A stretch of 64,000 nucleotides of DNA from Oegoconia quadripuncta (taxonomy: Eukaryota; Arthropoda; Insecta; Lepidoptera; Autostichidae): assembly GCA_949316235.1 (NCBI GenBank), contig OX438757.1, positions 17,671,505 through 17,735,504 on the forward strand, written 5' to 3'. Positions 32,701 to 40,104 of this stretch are shown here, piece by piece. The notes beneath the pieces are model-generated. The model ran no database searches. It worked only from the letters and a program-made list of their open reading frames with translations, and was not told where the DNA came from. The position numbers and the translations under genes are program-made. Numbering within the stretch: the stretch's first letter is position 1; the number at the start of each line of letters is the position of its first letter.

Positions 32701-34902
32701 GGAGTCGACGAAACCAGAAGCGTCGAGCGAAGAGGAGGCGCGGGCGGAGCGCAAACGACGTCAGAGGCAAGCGCAGGAGGAGTTCCGTCTAAAGCAACAG
32801 TTGAAACAGAATTCTGGACACGGTTAGCATGCACAACTAATCGTGATCTATGTGTAATGCGTAGGTAGGTTTATAGAAAAAGGATACCAGTAGGTACATT
32901 ATGAAGCACTCGTGGCTGGTCTTGTTTACCATTTTATTTTCAAACCTGAATAAGTGTTAAATACAGTGTTTAAGGCCCGTATTAATAAACCATTCTCAAG
33001 ATTGAGAACAGTCTTGTGACCGGTCTCAAGTAAACGTGTTGATTAATAAACCTAACTTGAGACCTGAAAAGCACGTGCATTATGAAGCAGTACTCACTTG
33101 AGAGGTGCGCGTATAATAAACGAAACTCAAGAATATCATTCATTCGCCGCTGAGGCGATAAGTAATTAAATTAAATTTAAAAACTCATTGGTACATGGCC
33201 CGACTAGGAATCGAACCCGGACCTCCCAAATTGGGAGACCGCGTTTTAAGCGATGAGCCACCGACGAATTTCAACGACTATTTTCATTCTTGACTCAATC
33301 TCGTCACAGACCACCAAGTCCATGATCTCGTAGTGGAACGCCGAGCCGAGAACTCAAATCACAGAAGGACAAAATAATCAATTTCCGGTTTTCTCACTTT
33401 TCACCTGATTGCTCAAGCCAAAGGAACGGATACAATACACACTCGGGCGCAATCTGTAGCCTACACGACTTGACCGATTTCGAAGTGCATGGTATCGTTA
33501 GGTTCGTCTTGATACCTGGGAGTGTCATAGGATACATTTTATGGTAAACAATCCTAAAAAATATGTTGTCGGGTTATTGATACTTTTCATTTGAAACACC
33601 TTTCAATCGAACACCATAAACAGTTAGTACCTGTATTCTACTAATTTCTGAAATCAGGGGCCTGATTCTCGTGCGTTCGAGATTTACATATATTTTTTTT
33701 ATGATCGGATTCGCGTTTGACCACAATCACACCTTAAGGAAAGTGACGATGTGATCGAAGATGAAGCACGCAATCCCAGTAAATTCCAAATCCCAGATAT
33801 TCACAATACAATACAATACAAATACACTTTATTACACAACAGATAAGAAAATACAGTTTCAGAAAAATGGTAAGAATGGAATGTACAACATATTCACTCT
33901 GCTCTTGAAGATCCCAAGGTTGTAGGATTCAGGAAAGACTGACGCCGGAAGGGTGTTCCATGCCTTGGCGGTTCGGAGGTTATATGTCGTTAGTCATCAA
34001 TAGGTTTGTCCCATTTGCAAACGCAAATAAACGAAAAAGTGATAGACCTATAGAATACTAATATCTATCGACAGTGAGTCGATTGCGCGAGAATCGGGTC
34101 CCTGAATGACAGGCCACTTTAAAACGAAATGTCATTAAAACCGTTAACTTTGCTATTTATGGTATTCGATATTGAAACTATTAACTTAGTGGCGCGGTTC
34201 TGACATTCACCAAAACACTATGGTATATATTTTCGAAATGGCAAAATGTATGAAGCAAAATCATAAAAAATATTATAAACAGGCTAAGGATGTGGTACAA
34301 ATAAATACTCGGTACCCTGAAAAAATAATAATCAACGAGATTCCCAAATCCACGCGGTTTCAAAAAAACTGCTATTTCATGGGTAAACTAATATATAATT
34401 AATAGCATTCCCGCACATCTCAAAGATCAACCATTCAACAGCTTTAAAAGGTACTTACAAATGTGGCTTCTGCAATACTCGTTCTATTCTATTATAGAGT
34501 TCTTGGATCACAAGGACAATTGAATGCTAGTTGATATTGTCAAATATTCGCATGTAAATGACTGAATTAGGAGGATCTTATTGTAATAACACTTAATGTA
34601 ATGTACCCTATTCAAGAGCAAATAAATCATATTCTATTCACTTGTTAAATACAACAAACTCTTCTATTCCGAACTTCTCCTATGCAGATGAGAAACAAGA
34701 AGACAGATGCAGTACAAGTTTCGACCATTTGCTCATGGAAATACCCACGCAAGACATACAGATCGAGTCGACCGGCGGCGACACGGTAGAGGCGGAGGCG
34801 GGCAAGCGGAAATCGCCAGCGCCCGAGGGAACCGCCACCGTTAAGCGTAGGAGTAGCGTTATGAATAGGCTAGATATTGTAACCACGGGTCAGAAAAAAT
34901 GA
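17623..34902 (+). CDS. Rad52: RAD52-family single-strand annealing protein, five exons seen
   Basis: RAD52 forms rings that anneal complementary strands and assist recombination. Exons 17623-17761, 19039-19190 and 21213-21836 (or longer) join in phase into INYGHALWGFNNWSWSVTKQ, DLDFVDFASGKFSAGVVAF, ENVGYATALATTKG and CAVTNALRETLLSFGG, which align in order with the RAD52 annealing domain. A proline-rich linker follows. Exons 32702-32822 and 34688-34902 add ARAERKRRQRQAQEEFRLKQ, matching the RKxRQxQxQxxFR motif in the C-terminal half of vertebrate RAD52, and a Lys/Arg-rich C-terminus. The model is 416 residues, close to human RAD52 (418). The usual N-terminal segment (RxGGG...YIEG) is not visible. 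Human DNA-contact positions K133, R153 and R156 appear as T, E and L by my alignment. The RAD52 fold is certain; the join to the last two exons is inferred. Confidence 0.85.
17905..18120. mobile_element. degenerate interspersed repeat
   Basis: It contains AGAAAGAAATCGTTTATTGTC and CAGCATAATGCTGACAGAG, related to 5525-5880. Confidence 0.5.
18290..18440 (+). mobile_element. repeat fragment related to S3 or a LINE end
   Basis: GGTGGATTATGGCCTATACC and CCAACAGTGGGGACGTGTA match 10500-10640 inverted. Confidence 0.6.
18490..18710 (-). mobile_element. S2 SINE
   Basis: The tRNA-like head on the minus strand begins near 18708 (ACCGATTGGTGTAG) with GGTTGCGGGTTCGAATCCC. The body runs to TTTCGGACACTTACACC. 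Confidence 0.88.
19039..19190 (+). CDS. Rad52: Rad52 exon, annealing domain core
   Basis: The acceptor ATCCTCAG is followed by two bases that complete Asp, giving DFVDFASGKFSAGVVAFVSV, then VVKSSDIHRENVGYATALA and AIHQSRK. The donor is GTAGGA, phase 0. It is the most recognisable part of the fold (family pattern DFVDxxxGKxxxGVxAF). Confidence 0.95.
19290..19350. repeat. short perfect hairpin
   Basis: GGTGAAAAAAAAAATTACAG with CCTAGTTA is followed, after a short loop, by TAACTAGGACTGTAATT and a T-run. The arms are about 28 bp with a 2-4 nt loop. It lies in a RAD52 intron and is probably a collapsed small inverted-repeat element. Confidence 0.75.
19490..19860 (-). mobile_element. family B repeat
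   Basis: Reverse of 740-1074, with CTTTTTGGCGGGAACTCGGC at its left, then TTTCGGGTTCCCACAAGAAG. Its other end (CCCTTTGCCTTCTCC) differs from the 679 copy and matches 50890-50990, so at least two subfamilies exist. Confidence 0.75.
20090..20980. other. RAD52 intron, nothing recognised
   Basis: AT-rich and without repeats that I could match, apart from a short piece at 19985-20075 shared inverted with 47985-48060. Confidence 0.5.
20985..21145 (+). mobile_element. S4 SINE, 5' part
   Basis: The head CCGTGGCTCAATGTAAACAA with GGTTCGATCTCCAGCGGGG is followed by GGTTTGGTTGGTTGTAGGGC. It is cut after AAATCTGCCGCC, about 65 bp before the third large RAD52 exon. Confidence 0.8.
21213..21929 (+). CDS. 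Rad52: Rad52 exon: end of annealing domain, proline-rich linker
   Basis: The acceptor CCGTTCCAG is followed by CAVTNALRETLLSFGGS, then a long Pro/Tyr-rich stretch (PPPRPAPPYPPYYEYPWHFY) and WIKPTIFYDGFWTEQK. The open frame runs to TAA at 21927-21929. A strong donor AAG|GTGAGG at 21836/21837 keeps phase 0 with the next exon. A second donor TC|GTAAGA at 21925/21926 overlaps the stop, which suggests the stop is intronic; that form would need an unseen exon to restore frame. Either a short isoform ends here or the exon ends at 21836. Confidence 0.88.
   Translation, partial: CAVTNALRETLLSFGGSVATDLMELLDTNKPEHVPSEPLPENNQNLPNRAECKNMRKNSTESPRPLQPPQQIKNVMPTVPTPIATAAPMPVNLPPAANRPPQPRPPHVSVVLPLAPQMYPPPRPAPPYPPYYEYPWHFYDGYERPGNVNLNFNLPPKNLVVNRAGMDCQNACGIRRGPSEGEPIQYGQNRGCWIKPTIFYDGFWTEQKVRRWVAEQVEKRFPEDISQKSASPGDPDKS
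21930..23590. other. RAD52 intron, unassigned
   Basis: If the short isoform is real, 21930 onward is its 3' UTR; an AATAAA is present near 22772. Around 23095-23430 several TACGGGAC words occur in both orientations (ATACGGGAC, GTCCCGTAT), suggesting an old inverted-repeat element. No coding was seen. Confidence 0.45.
23595..23778. mobile_element. inverted-repeat element (family E), uninterrupted
   Basis: ATTACATAATTTCATCGTTA on the left pairs with GATGACGTTACGTAATC on the right, with a CTCGCTCGGCAATTTGACGG core. It is the reference for the split copy 5960-6413. Confidence 0.7.
23780..24660. other. RAD52 intron, nothing recognised
   Basis: AT-rich single-copy-looking sequence. A short coding-like phrase near 24060-24140 lacks splice support and is not called. 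Confidence 0.45.
24668..24982 (+). mobile_element. S4 SINE, full length
   Basis: The tRNA-like head is CCTCCGTGGCTCAATGTAAA with B-box-like GGTTCGATCCCC. The body contains GGTTTGGTTGGTGGTAGGGC, AACCGGTTGTCAGAGATAAG and CACTTAACATCAG, ending in an A-run at 24971-24980. It is the reference for S4 copies at 350, 20985, 36885, 46585, 56120 and 59485. Confidence 0.9.
25345..25625 (-). mobile_element. S1 SINE
   Basis: The minus strand begins ACCTGTTTGGTGTAATGG near 25610 with GGTTGCGGGTTCGAATCCC; the body ends at the TAGACATACACACAGCGCC side. Confidence 0.88.
25650..25722 (+). mobile_element. S4 SINE, 3' end only
   Basis: CGACCTCATCTTCACTTAAC and an A-run after GTTGTGCAT. Confidence 0.7.
25985..26214. 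mobile_element. GC-rich inverted-repeat element (family F)
   Basis: A 230-bp element with ends TCTCGAGGCGTAAGCTCAGC and its complement (about 37 bp each arm, one mismatch). The core is GC-rich (AAGCGACGCGCAGCGGACAC). It is essentially identical to 39338-39567 over its whole length. It has no coding capacity and is clearly non-autonomous. Confidence 0.9.
26390..26500 (+). mobile_element. S1 SINE, 3' part
   Basis: TATTTATGTAGTATATCAACC and GAACTAGATGGCGCTGTGTG. Confidence 0.7.
26560..26735. mobile_element. lepidopteran interspersed repeat fragment
   Basis: It carries CCTTAGTCGTCTTTTACGAC and CCCACGGGAAGAGACGGGTT, a phrase I know from many moth genomes as a transposon end. The superfamily cannot be told from this piece. 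Confidence 0.55.
27066..27560 (-). mobile_element. LINE 3' fragment carrying a nested inverted-repeat element
   Basis: Same LINE piece as 1310-1570 (GAGGGCGGCAAACGAGCATA, then ATCACCGCCGCCCATGGGCA), split at CACCTG|ATGG by the family H element at 27121-27305. Confidence 0.75.
27121..27305. mobile_element. inverted-repeat element (family H)
   Basis: About 185 bp. It begins TGTGCGAAGTGTGTTTTGTC, with TTTAACTTTACCATCGCG inward. The other end is the complement-like ACGCGGTAGTAAAGTTAAGT then AAACAAAACTCCGCC. CCTG flanks both sides. The opposite-orientation copy at 46627-46822 sits in an S4 SINE. Confidence 0.8.
27561..28709. other. RAD52 intron, mostly unassigned
   Basis: A 55-bp tandem duplication occurs at about 27600-27690 (CTTTATGCGCGACATGCATG, twice). 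At 27966-28110 there is a decayed member of the arthropod repeat also seen at 62975-63175 (TAATATTATAAATGCAAATG, CATAGGATACTTTTTATTCC). Confidence 0.6.
28710..29123. mobile_element. hAT-like non-autonomous element
   Basis: The termini AGGGATGTTCCGATAC and GTATCGGAATGTCCCT are near-perfect inverted repeats. Flanks ACCCTCAT (28702-28709) and ACCCTCAC (29124-29131) make an 8-bp target duplication with one mismatch. TATCGATAC words abound inside. There is no transposase. An 8-bp duplication with such ends fits hAT. Confidence 0.8.
29310..29460. mobile_element. small inverted-repeat element (family J)
   Basis: CCCCGTAGCATGACATCG with CACGCGCGACGTCGG inward, and the opposite end GCGCGACAATGTTTATCG to CATGCTACTAG. 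A relative lies at 47780-47893. Confidence 0.65.
29498..29910 (-). mobile_element. family B repeat
   Basis: Reverse orientation copy of 679-1074, about 90% alike over most of its length, from GGCTTTGGCGGGATCTCGGC to CCTCAAAAATAATAATAAGA. Confidence 0.8.
29911..30690. other. RAD52 intron, nothing recognised
   Basis: AT-rich; a segment at 30425-30545 resembles decayed transposon sequence but could not be assigned. Confidence 0.4.
30690..31425 (+). mobile_element. LINE reverse transcriptase C-terminus, disrupted
   Basis: The first part reads STTLRYGII-like (HALVSFTLRYGIILRGSS, RTQKKCIRALKGADFHESCK, LYMYEICLFVHKN). Its end resumes in another frame as YNHLPNEFKNKIGKILEV and CYSVSEFLSDK with a stop at about 31422. 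In between, a reversed LINE 3' tail (31045-31110) and a repeat shared inverted with 32130-32200 interrupt it. It is a typical non-LTR thumb and C-terminal region, not functional. Confidence 0.88.
31430..32330. other. RAD52 intron, repeat remnants
   Basis: At 32130-32200 there is the inverted partner of 31120-31190 (CGCTTCTTCTCCCTAACCAT). The rest is unassigned. Confidence 0.45.
32335..32395 (+). mobile_element. LINE 3' tail remnant
   Basis: ATTCAATAAGTGAAATTTTG followed by AATATTTTTGATTTG, as at 7715-7800. Confidence 0.65.
32413..32560. mobile_element. fold-back element (family K), short
   Basis: GGTGTCGATTCGGATGTA pairs with TAAATCCGAACCAATACC, and AACTAAACTAAAACCAGTTT with its complement inward. 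The larger relative is 50295-50608. It ends about 140 bp before a RAD52 exon. Confidence 0.75.
32702..32822 (+). CDS. Rad52: Rad52 C-terminal exon with Arg/Gln-rich motif
   Basis: The acceptor ATGAACAG is followed by ESTKPEASSEEE and ARAERKRRQRQAQEEFRLKQ, and the exon ends NSGH plus one base. The donor GTTAGC is weak; unspliced reading would stop at once (TAG). The RKxRQxQ..FR pattern matches the corresponding human RAD52 segment as I know it. The upstream part of the open frame is intron. Confidence 0.72.
32978..33180. mobile_element. family G inverted-repeat element, partial
   Basis: GCCCGTATTAATAAACC, then CTCAAGATTGAGAACAGTC and AAGTAAACGTGTTGATTAAT. It is truncated after CATTCGCCGCTGAGGCG by an S3 SINE. 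Confidence 0.8.
33180..33275 (-). mobile_element. S3 SINE, 5' part
   Basis: The head on the minus strand (near 33270) has GGTCTCCCAATTTGGGAGG and GGTTCGATTCCTAGTCGGG; it ends at AATGAGTTTTTAAATTTAAT. Confidence 0.8.
33690..34000 (-). mobile_element. LINE 3' fragments
   Basis: CGCGTTTGACCACAATCAC and CTTGAAGATCCCAAGGTTGT match the LINE end at 53140-53370. Between them is a reversed 3' tail with ACAATACAATACAAATACAC. Confidence 0.7.
34688..34902 (+). CDS. Rad52: Rad52 last exon
   Basis: The acceptor CCTATGCAG is followed by two bases that complete Asp, then EKQEDRCSTSFDHLLMEIPT, GDTVEAEAGKRKSPAPEG and VKRRSSVMNRLDIVTTGQKK, with stop TGA at 34900-34902. Phase and GC content fit the preceding exon. 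The basic C-terminus could serve nuclear import, as in other RAD52 proteins. Confidence 0.68.
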
Positions 34903-35344
34903 AGGTGATGAACTATGTCTGATAACGCCAGAGTTGTTTGCAGAAATATGTTACCTACACTTTGCCGCATGTTTAGCATCTGTCAAGATTTTTGAACTAA
35001 AATGTGGCGATGATGTTACCTATTTTGATATACTGCTCAATTTCAGTGTTACTGCAATTACTCTCGTAGGCCGCATTCTTCGTCCAAGTTGGTTAACGTG
35101 GTCGTCTGTTTTTTGACTTCAAAACATTTATTAGGTCTCAAAATTACATCGTTATACATATAAGCCGAAAAATATGTCATTGTCAAGGGTCTACTTCACA
35201 CAAGCTTTGGTCTACGCTAATGTCGAAGAAGGCTTTTTTGTTTCTATTAAAGGAATCTCTTCCATTGTCTAGCCGGCGAATATCAGCATGCTCTTAAATT
35301 TTATAACAGTTTGCAATATTGATAAACAGAAAATTGAAATTGCT
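34903..35344. other. region downstream of RAD52
   Basis: This should hold the RAD52 3' UTR. No canonical AATAAA was seen close to the stop, and nothing else was recognised. Confidence 0.4.
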
Positions 35345-35535
35345 TCCTTTACACAGATTACCCCCAATAGATACCGCATACAGGGCCTACGGCGCGCGCC
35401 ACTCATCTATGATTTTGCACTGATACAAATAATTACTTGATTAAGCCACTTCAGTACCGACCAAGTATTGGATCTGTGTGCACGTAATTTTAAATAACTT
35501 TCTTACGTATTTTTTGAGCTTTGAATTGCTGAAAA

Positions 35536-35615
35536 ATGTCAACCTGTGCCGTAAAATGGTGTGGAAAGAACTCGAGGACGTCCAGCTTCAAGAAGGATAA
35601 CATTACTTTCCATCG
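35536..35615 (+). CDS. THAP zinc-finger exon 1 (first 26 residues)
   Basis: ATG 35536 opens MSTCAVKWCGKNSRTSSFKK then DNITFH plus two bases of the next codon (Arg), ending at a consensus donor GTAAGT. The C-x4-C start and the ITFHR end are the opening half of a C2CH THAP domain; the expected FPxD continuation must lie in another exon that was not found. It is either the transposase start of the surrounding element or a host THAP gene whose later exons are elsewhere; the inverted repeats favour the former. Confidence 0.8.
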
Positions 35616-36059
35616 GTAAGTAAAATTATTATTTATTTTATATTTCGCGGAGATCGAGTTATAATGGACATAAAACGGTTGCAGATGAAAAATTTTAGCT
35701 CGCGTTGATGTCTTTCTTGAATGATCCCTTTCTCTCATTACTATAATTACTATGTTCATCTTTTTTTGTCATTGGCGCGTGTAACGCTAGTGTAGGTAGT
35801 CGGATGGGTTATGATCGCTATCGATATTCTACTTGTAAAATAAATTAAGGCTAGGATGAAAGTGGTCGATCAAAAGTATTTCAAGCTTTTATTTAGTTTC
35901 ATTCACCTATCCCGGTGGTGTCTGTCTGTGTTATATAAAATCATACAAGTAACATTTGATACATTTCCTGGTATTCGATTGAGTTAGAACTTGGTATATA
36001 GGTACATATACAGCCTGTTTCATATCCCCTAATGCCGAAAGGGGATGATTGTACCCATC

Positions 36060-36199
36060 AATATGAACAAATTTTACTATGGGACCATCGAATTCGCGAA
36101 AAAAAAATCAGCTGTTCCATACATTTTTGTCGAGTAGGTATGAACTTTTTCTATGGAACAGTAGATTTTTTTTCGCGAATGAAAAGTTGTTCATATTCG
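36060..36199. mobile_element. nested fold-back in the THAP element
   Basis: ATATGAACAAATTTTAC pairs with AAAAGTTGTTCATATTCG, and ATTCGCGAAAAAAAAATC with its complement inward, giving about 140 bp. Confidence 0.75.
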
Positions 36200-36884
36200 A
36201 TCAAATCGCGGGCGCCGACTTCCTCGTCATCGCCGCCACTATCGCTTCCCTACCTGCTGTCGGTTGTCCAGTTTGTGGCCTTAAGGCTCGTTCAGGGAAA
36301 CGTGGCAATGCACAACGCGTGGAGCCACGCGTCGCCCAGTCAAATTAAACCTAATGCTATTAAATGTGAGCGTTCATGAGCTGGTCGCTCGCTACGTGCG
36401 ACATGAACCCTCTCATAGTATAGCATTTGTTTTATTTGCCCCGCGTCTCCCTGAATTATCCCAAAGAATGAATTCGCACGAATGCACGAATTTGCGTGTC
36501 GACGCTCGGTCTCATTTCGCACCGTCCTCTTTGACACTCGATCTTTTAGACTTCTACGCCTATGTGAATAGATTCTATAATTTTAAAACATTGACGCACG
36601 AAATAGCGCTCAGTGTGAATTCCTTTTCAAGAAATTGACCCTATCCTTTTATAATATATGTGTAAAAAAATATCGACATTTTTTATTACACAGTCACATC
36701 ACTGTCACATCACTACGGAGTAGTGTAACCTTGACATAGCCAATCACGTCGCATTTGTTTCGTCTCCCGCAACCGGCACCTACCGCCTAAAATGGTCACT
36801 TCATGCAAGTACAAATTGTCCATCATGCGGAATCTATTGGGGGTAATCTGTGTTCCTTTATATTTCTAATCGTTTTTGTTTTAT

Positions 36885-37203
36885 GCACAACGGGTTGGTA
36901 CTTGACCTCAATCACACATGATGTTAAGTGAAGATGAGGTCGAAGTTGGAAGCGTACTGACCCGGAAACCCCAACACATTTGGGGGACTGGCTATCTTAT
37001 CTCTGACAACCGGAACACAACAATGCTATTAACATTGCTGCTTGGCGGCAGATTTTGATAAGATGGTGGTAGCTAGCCAGGCGGACATTTAAAATGCCCT
37101 ACCACCAACCAAACCGAGTACTTTAACATGTATGCTGGGGGATCGAACCCGCGACCTCCGAATCGTAAACCCAATGTTGTTTACTTTGAGCCACGGAGGC
37201 GGT
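36885..37203 (-). mobile_element. S4 SINE, near full length
   Basis: The minus strand starts at about 37203 with GCCTCCGTGGCTCAAAGTAA and ends near TTGTGCATAAAAC. Confidence 0.88.
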
Positions 37204-37339
37204 TCTCCAATCGTTTTGATTTTTTCTCGGAGGTGGCAGGCAGCCCTGCAATACGAGGGACGACGCAGGCACATTGCTAATTCAACAGTATGTATTGTAA
37301 CCAATTGAGTTTATGTATATAATACACTAGGAAGAATAA

Positions 37340-37472
37340 TTTAAAAAGGTTGCCTGGAAGAGATCGCTTTTAGTAATAAGGTCGCCAAATTGTACATTAT
37401 ATTCTTACCACTTTTCTGAAACTGTATTTTCTTATCTGTTGTGCAATAAAGTGTATTTGTATTGTATTGTAT
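37340..37472 (+). mobile_element. LINE 3' end
   Basis: TTGCCTGGAAGAGATCGC, AAGGTCGCCAAATTGTACAT and AATAAAGTGTATTTGTATTG with a TATTG repeat tail. Confidence 0.8.
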
Positions 37473-37568
37473 TAAAAAAGAGCAAAATTCTCCAAAAAAT
37501 GAGACTTTCCTTTGGTCAAATGTAGTATTGAATAAGATCACAAATTAGCAAACTAATATTAGTATCTA

Positions 37569-38362
37569 GGGTGAAATTTTGAAGTGGGCCTGGATTGCCA
37601 AATCCTAAGCTATGAGGAATAGTGAAAAGTACTCAAAGGAGCCTCGGGCCCGATTTTGATGAAAAGTAAAACTGCATCATTGGATTTTTGAAAAACCCGT
37701 TGATTTCGAAAAAAAAAAAGCGCATCCTTATAGTTACACCATTCGACAGTGTCGCTAATAAGGAGCGAATTCTGGGAGGTAATGACATACGGCAAATCTA
37801 AGGCAAGTTCTAATTTCAAATATTTATTATGTCTTCGTGGTTCAAGTTCACAGTAAAGGAAAAAAAATGTGAACATTTGAAATTAGCATGTAAAGTAAAT
37901 TGGCGCCCTTTAGGCCTTCCCGCGCTTATTAATAGTGCGGTTGTCTGTGAAAAATATTCTAAACGGAATCAATAATATTGTAATGCTGAATGCAGTACAA
38001 TCCTTGAGAAAAGTTGAATCCAGCTCTGTATCGAGAACAATGGTCATCATTTTGAACAATTGATCAGTTAAGTTTTAATAGGTAAGTTGACATAAGAATG
38101 AGCTATTTCCTTAAGTTTGCCGTATATCATTACTTCCCAGAATTCGTTCCTTATTAGCGACACTATCGAATTATACAGGCTGTGTTTTTTTTTTTCAAAA
38201 TCAACGGGTTCGATTCCTGGCGAGGAATATAAATTTTTCAAAAATCCAATGATGCAGTTTTAGTTTTCATCAAAATCGGGAACGAGGCTCATTTGAGTGC
38301 TTTTCGCTATTCCTCATAGTTTAGGATTTGGCCTTTCAGGCCCACTTAAAAAAATCACCTGT
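37569..38362. mobile_element. long fold-back element (family L)
   Basis: Arms of about 240 bp each (37569-37808 and 38113-38362) around a 300-bp centre. Terminal GGTGAAATTTTGAAGTGGGC pairs with CCCACTTAAAAAAATCACC, and GAATTCTGGGAGGTAATGAC pairs with its complement near 38135. There is no protein signature. Confidence 0.8.
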
Positions 38363-38897
38363 ATAATAAAATATTTTAATTTCTATTTTTTTTTAAACAT
38401 GCGATAAGTATTAACGTTCAAGCTTAAAATATTCAAAATTAATAAACCTTATACGCATAAACAGGACATATTAGCTATAATTCCTCTAGGTTCAATATAG
38501 TTTTTCCAAAGTGTTCTCTACAACTTCTTAGATATATGTAACCTGCTTAGGCGTAAAGTTTCATTATAATCGGTTTAATAATTTCGGAGATTTTGAACTT
38601 GAAATGCCGTGAGGTGTAAGCGTTGAGGTTAAGAATAAAAATAAAACGCGTTGTTTTGTGAATTCTCTTTTATTCTCTAACGAATTACGCCCTTACATAA
38701 ATATTTACACGTAACGCCGACTACAGCTAAGTTATTGTACTCAGGTAAGACAAGAAAACCTCAAAGCCACAAGGGCCACTGGTACCCCCGGCGTAGAGGA
38801 AAAAGTGTACTGACCGGGAAACCTTGTACCAACTTAGGGAATACTAGTGACTCTAAATTCACATTGCAGTAGGACGATGTTGTATAGAATCCAAGGC

Positions 38898-39217
38898 CTT
38901 TATTAATAAACCATTCTCAAGATTGAGAACAGTCTTGTGACCGGTATCAAGTAAACGTGTTGATTAATAAACCTAACTTGAGACCTGAAAAGCACGTGCA
39001 TACTCAAGCAGTACTCACTTGAGAGGTGCGCGTATTAATATCTAAACGAAACTCATTCGCCGCTGAGGCGAATACTTGAGAAATGATGAGAGTAGACCGC
39101 AAGATTGGTTTATAAATTAGCACGGAGCTTGAGATAGCGTCAACTGGTTAAAACGCATCTCGGTTGATACAGCCTCAAGACTTCTATTGAGATTGATTTA
39201 TTAAAACGGGCCTAAGA
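38898..39217. mobile_element. family G inverted-repeat element
   Basis: About 320 bp between GGCCTTTATTAATAAACC and TTATTAAAACGGGCC. Other full copies are at 55757-56086 and 59803-60133; pieces are at 39635-39677, 45386-45490 and 58962-59008. Confidence 0.85.
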
Positions 39218-39337
39218 TCACATACACAAGGAAGCGCTGGCGATATACATGTACGTATCGTCGATATTGCTACATAAACTCATTCATAAATTTCGCCTGT
39301 GTGTTAGGTTAAATTTTCAACACTCCTTTGTTTTATA

Positions 39338-39567
39338 AGTTCTCGAGGCGTAAGCTCAGCTTTGCATTTGTGTGAGTGACGTCAAGCTGCTAGCGGTACA
39401 AGAGGTGAAGTGCGGCATGTGCGCGGCAGGGAAGCGACGCGCAGCGGACACGCCGCGCCTCAGGCCGCGTTTAAACAATGCGCGGGACGCGCTGCGCCAC
39501 AAGCCGTATCTCTATCTGTGTGCACTCACACAAATGCAAAGCTGATCTTACGCCTCGAGAACTGTAC
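39338..39567. mobile_element. GC-rich inverted-repeat element (family F)
   Basis: The second copy of 25985-26214, nearly base-for-base, with AGTTCTCGAGGCGTAAGC at one end and its exact complement at the other. Confidence 0.92.
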
Positions 39568-39734
39568 AGTACACCAATATTCGATGTAAATAGATGCCTT
39601 GGGTGTATTCAGGAGCCTAAGTTTTGCCTTTGAAGCCTCAAGAATTGTATTGAGATTAGTTTATTAATACGGGCCTAAATCAACTGCAGCTTGACATTTT
39701 TGTTTTTCCCTGTTAAGGCTTGGTTTATGATATA

Positions 39735-40104
39735 CTGAGTTTTTTTACCGTAAAGAAAAAAATAAGCCATATTAGGCAAGTGAAATAAAAGGTATGGGCA
39801 TAGGTAGTTTAATTTTTTTCTTCTTCAAAACCAAACGTTGTGGCATTTTACGGTCACGTTTGTAGCCTATTGCACATAATTACATCATTAAATTAAATAA
39901 ATTATAAACTTGGGAGAAAATATGAGTTCTAATTAAAATTCGCCTGATAGGAATCCTAGGAATCCCGCCAGTCGCATATCAATCTCCGGTAGGCGCGTGG
40001 GTCGATGATGGTTTTGAAAAAGAAAAAATTAAACTACCTATGCCAATAACTTCTATTTCACTTACCTATTATGCCCTAGTGTTTTCCTTACGGTAAAAAA
40101 ACTC
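39735..40104. mobile_element. family A inverted-repeat element, uninterrupted
   Basis: CTGAGTTTTTTTACCGTAAA and its complement at 40085-40104. Subterminal TAGGCAAGTGAAATA is matched by TATTTCACTTACCTA. The centre has CATAATTACATCATTAAATT. It is the reference for 621-1830 and 58680-58860. Confidence 0.85.

Larger units (their letters stand above)
35351..36853 (+). mobile_element. THAP-class DNA transposon remnant with terminal inverted repeats
   Basis: The terminal inverted repeats are 29 bp (35351-35379 and 36825-36853) and match at 28 positions; they begin ACACAGATTACCCCCAATAG. The direct repeat TCCTTT flanks the element exactly (35345-35350, 36854-36859). A THAP-domain first exon starts 185 bp inside the left end, a layout like Drosophila P elements, where the THAP DNA-binding domain opens the transposase. 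No further transposase could be found, and the right half contains a nested fold-back at 36060-36199. THAP domains occur in P and Kolobok transposases, but the 6-bp duplication fits neither standard value (8 bp, TTAA), so the superfamily is left open. Confidence 0.72.

Noticed and set aside
36340..36638. coding exons of the THAP gene downstream of 35615
   Set aside because: Frames here are short and overlap on both strands; none shows the FPxD or later THAP cysteine and histidine.
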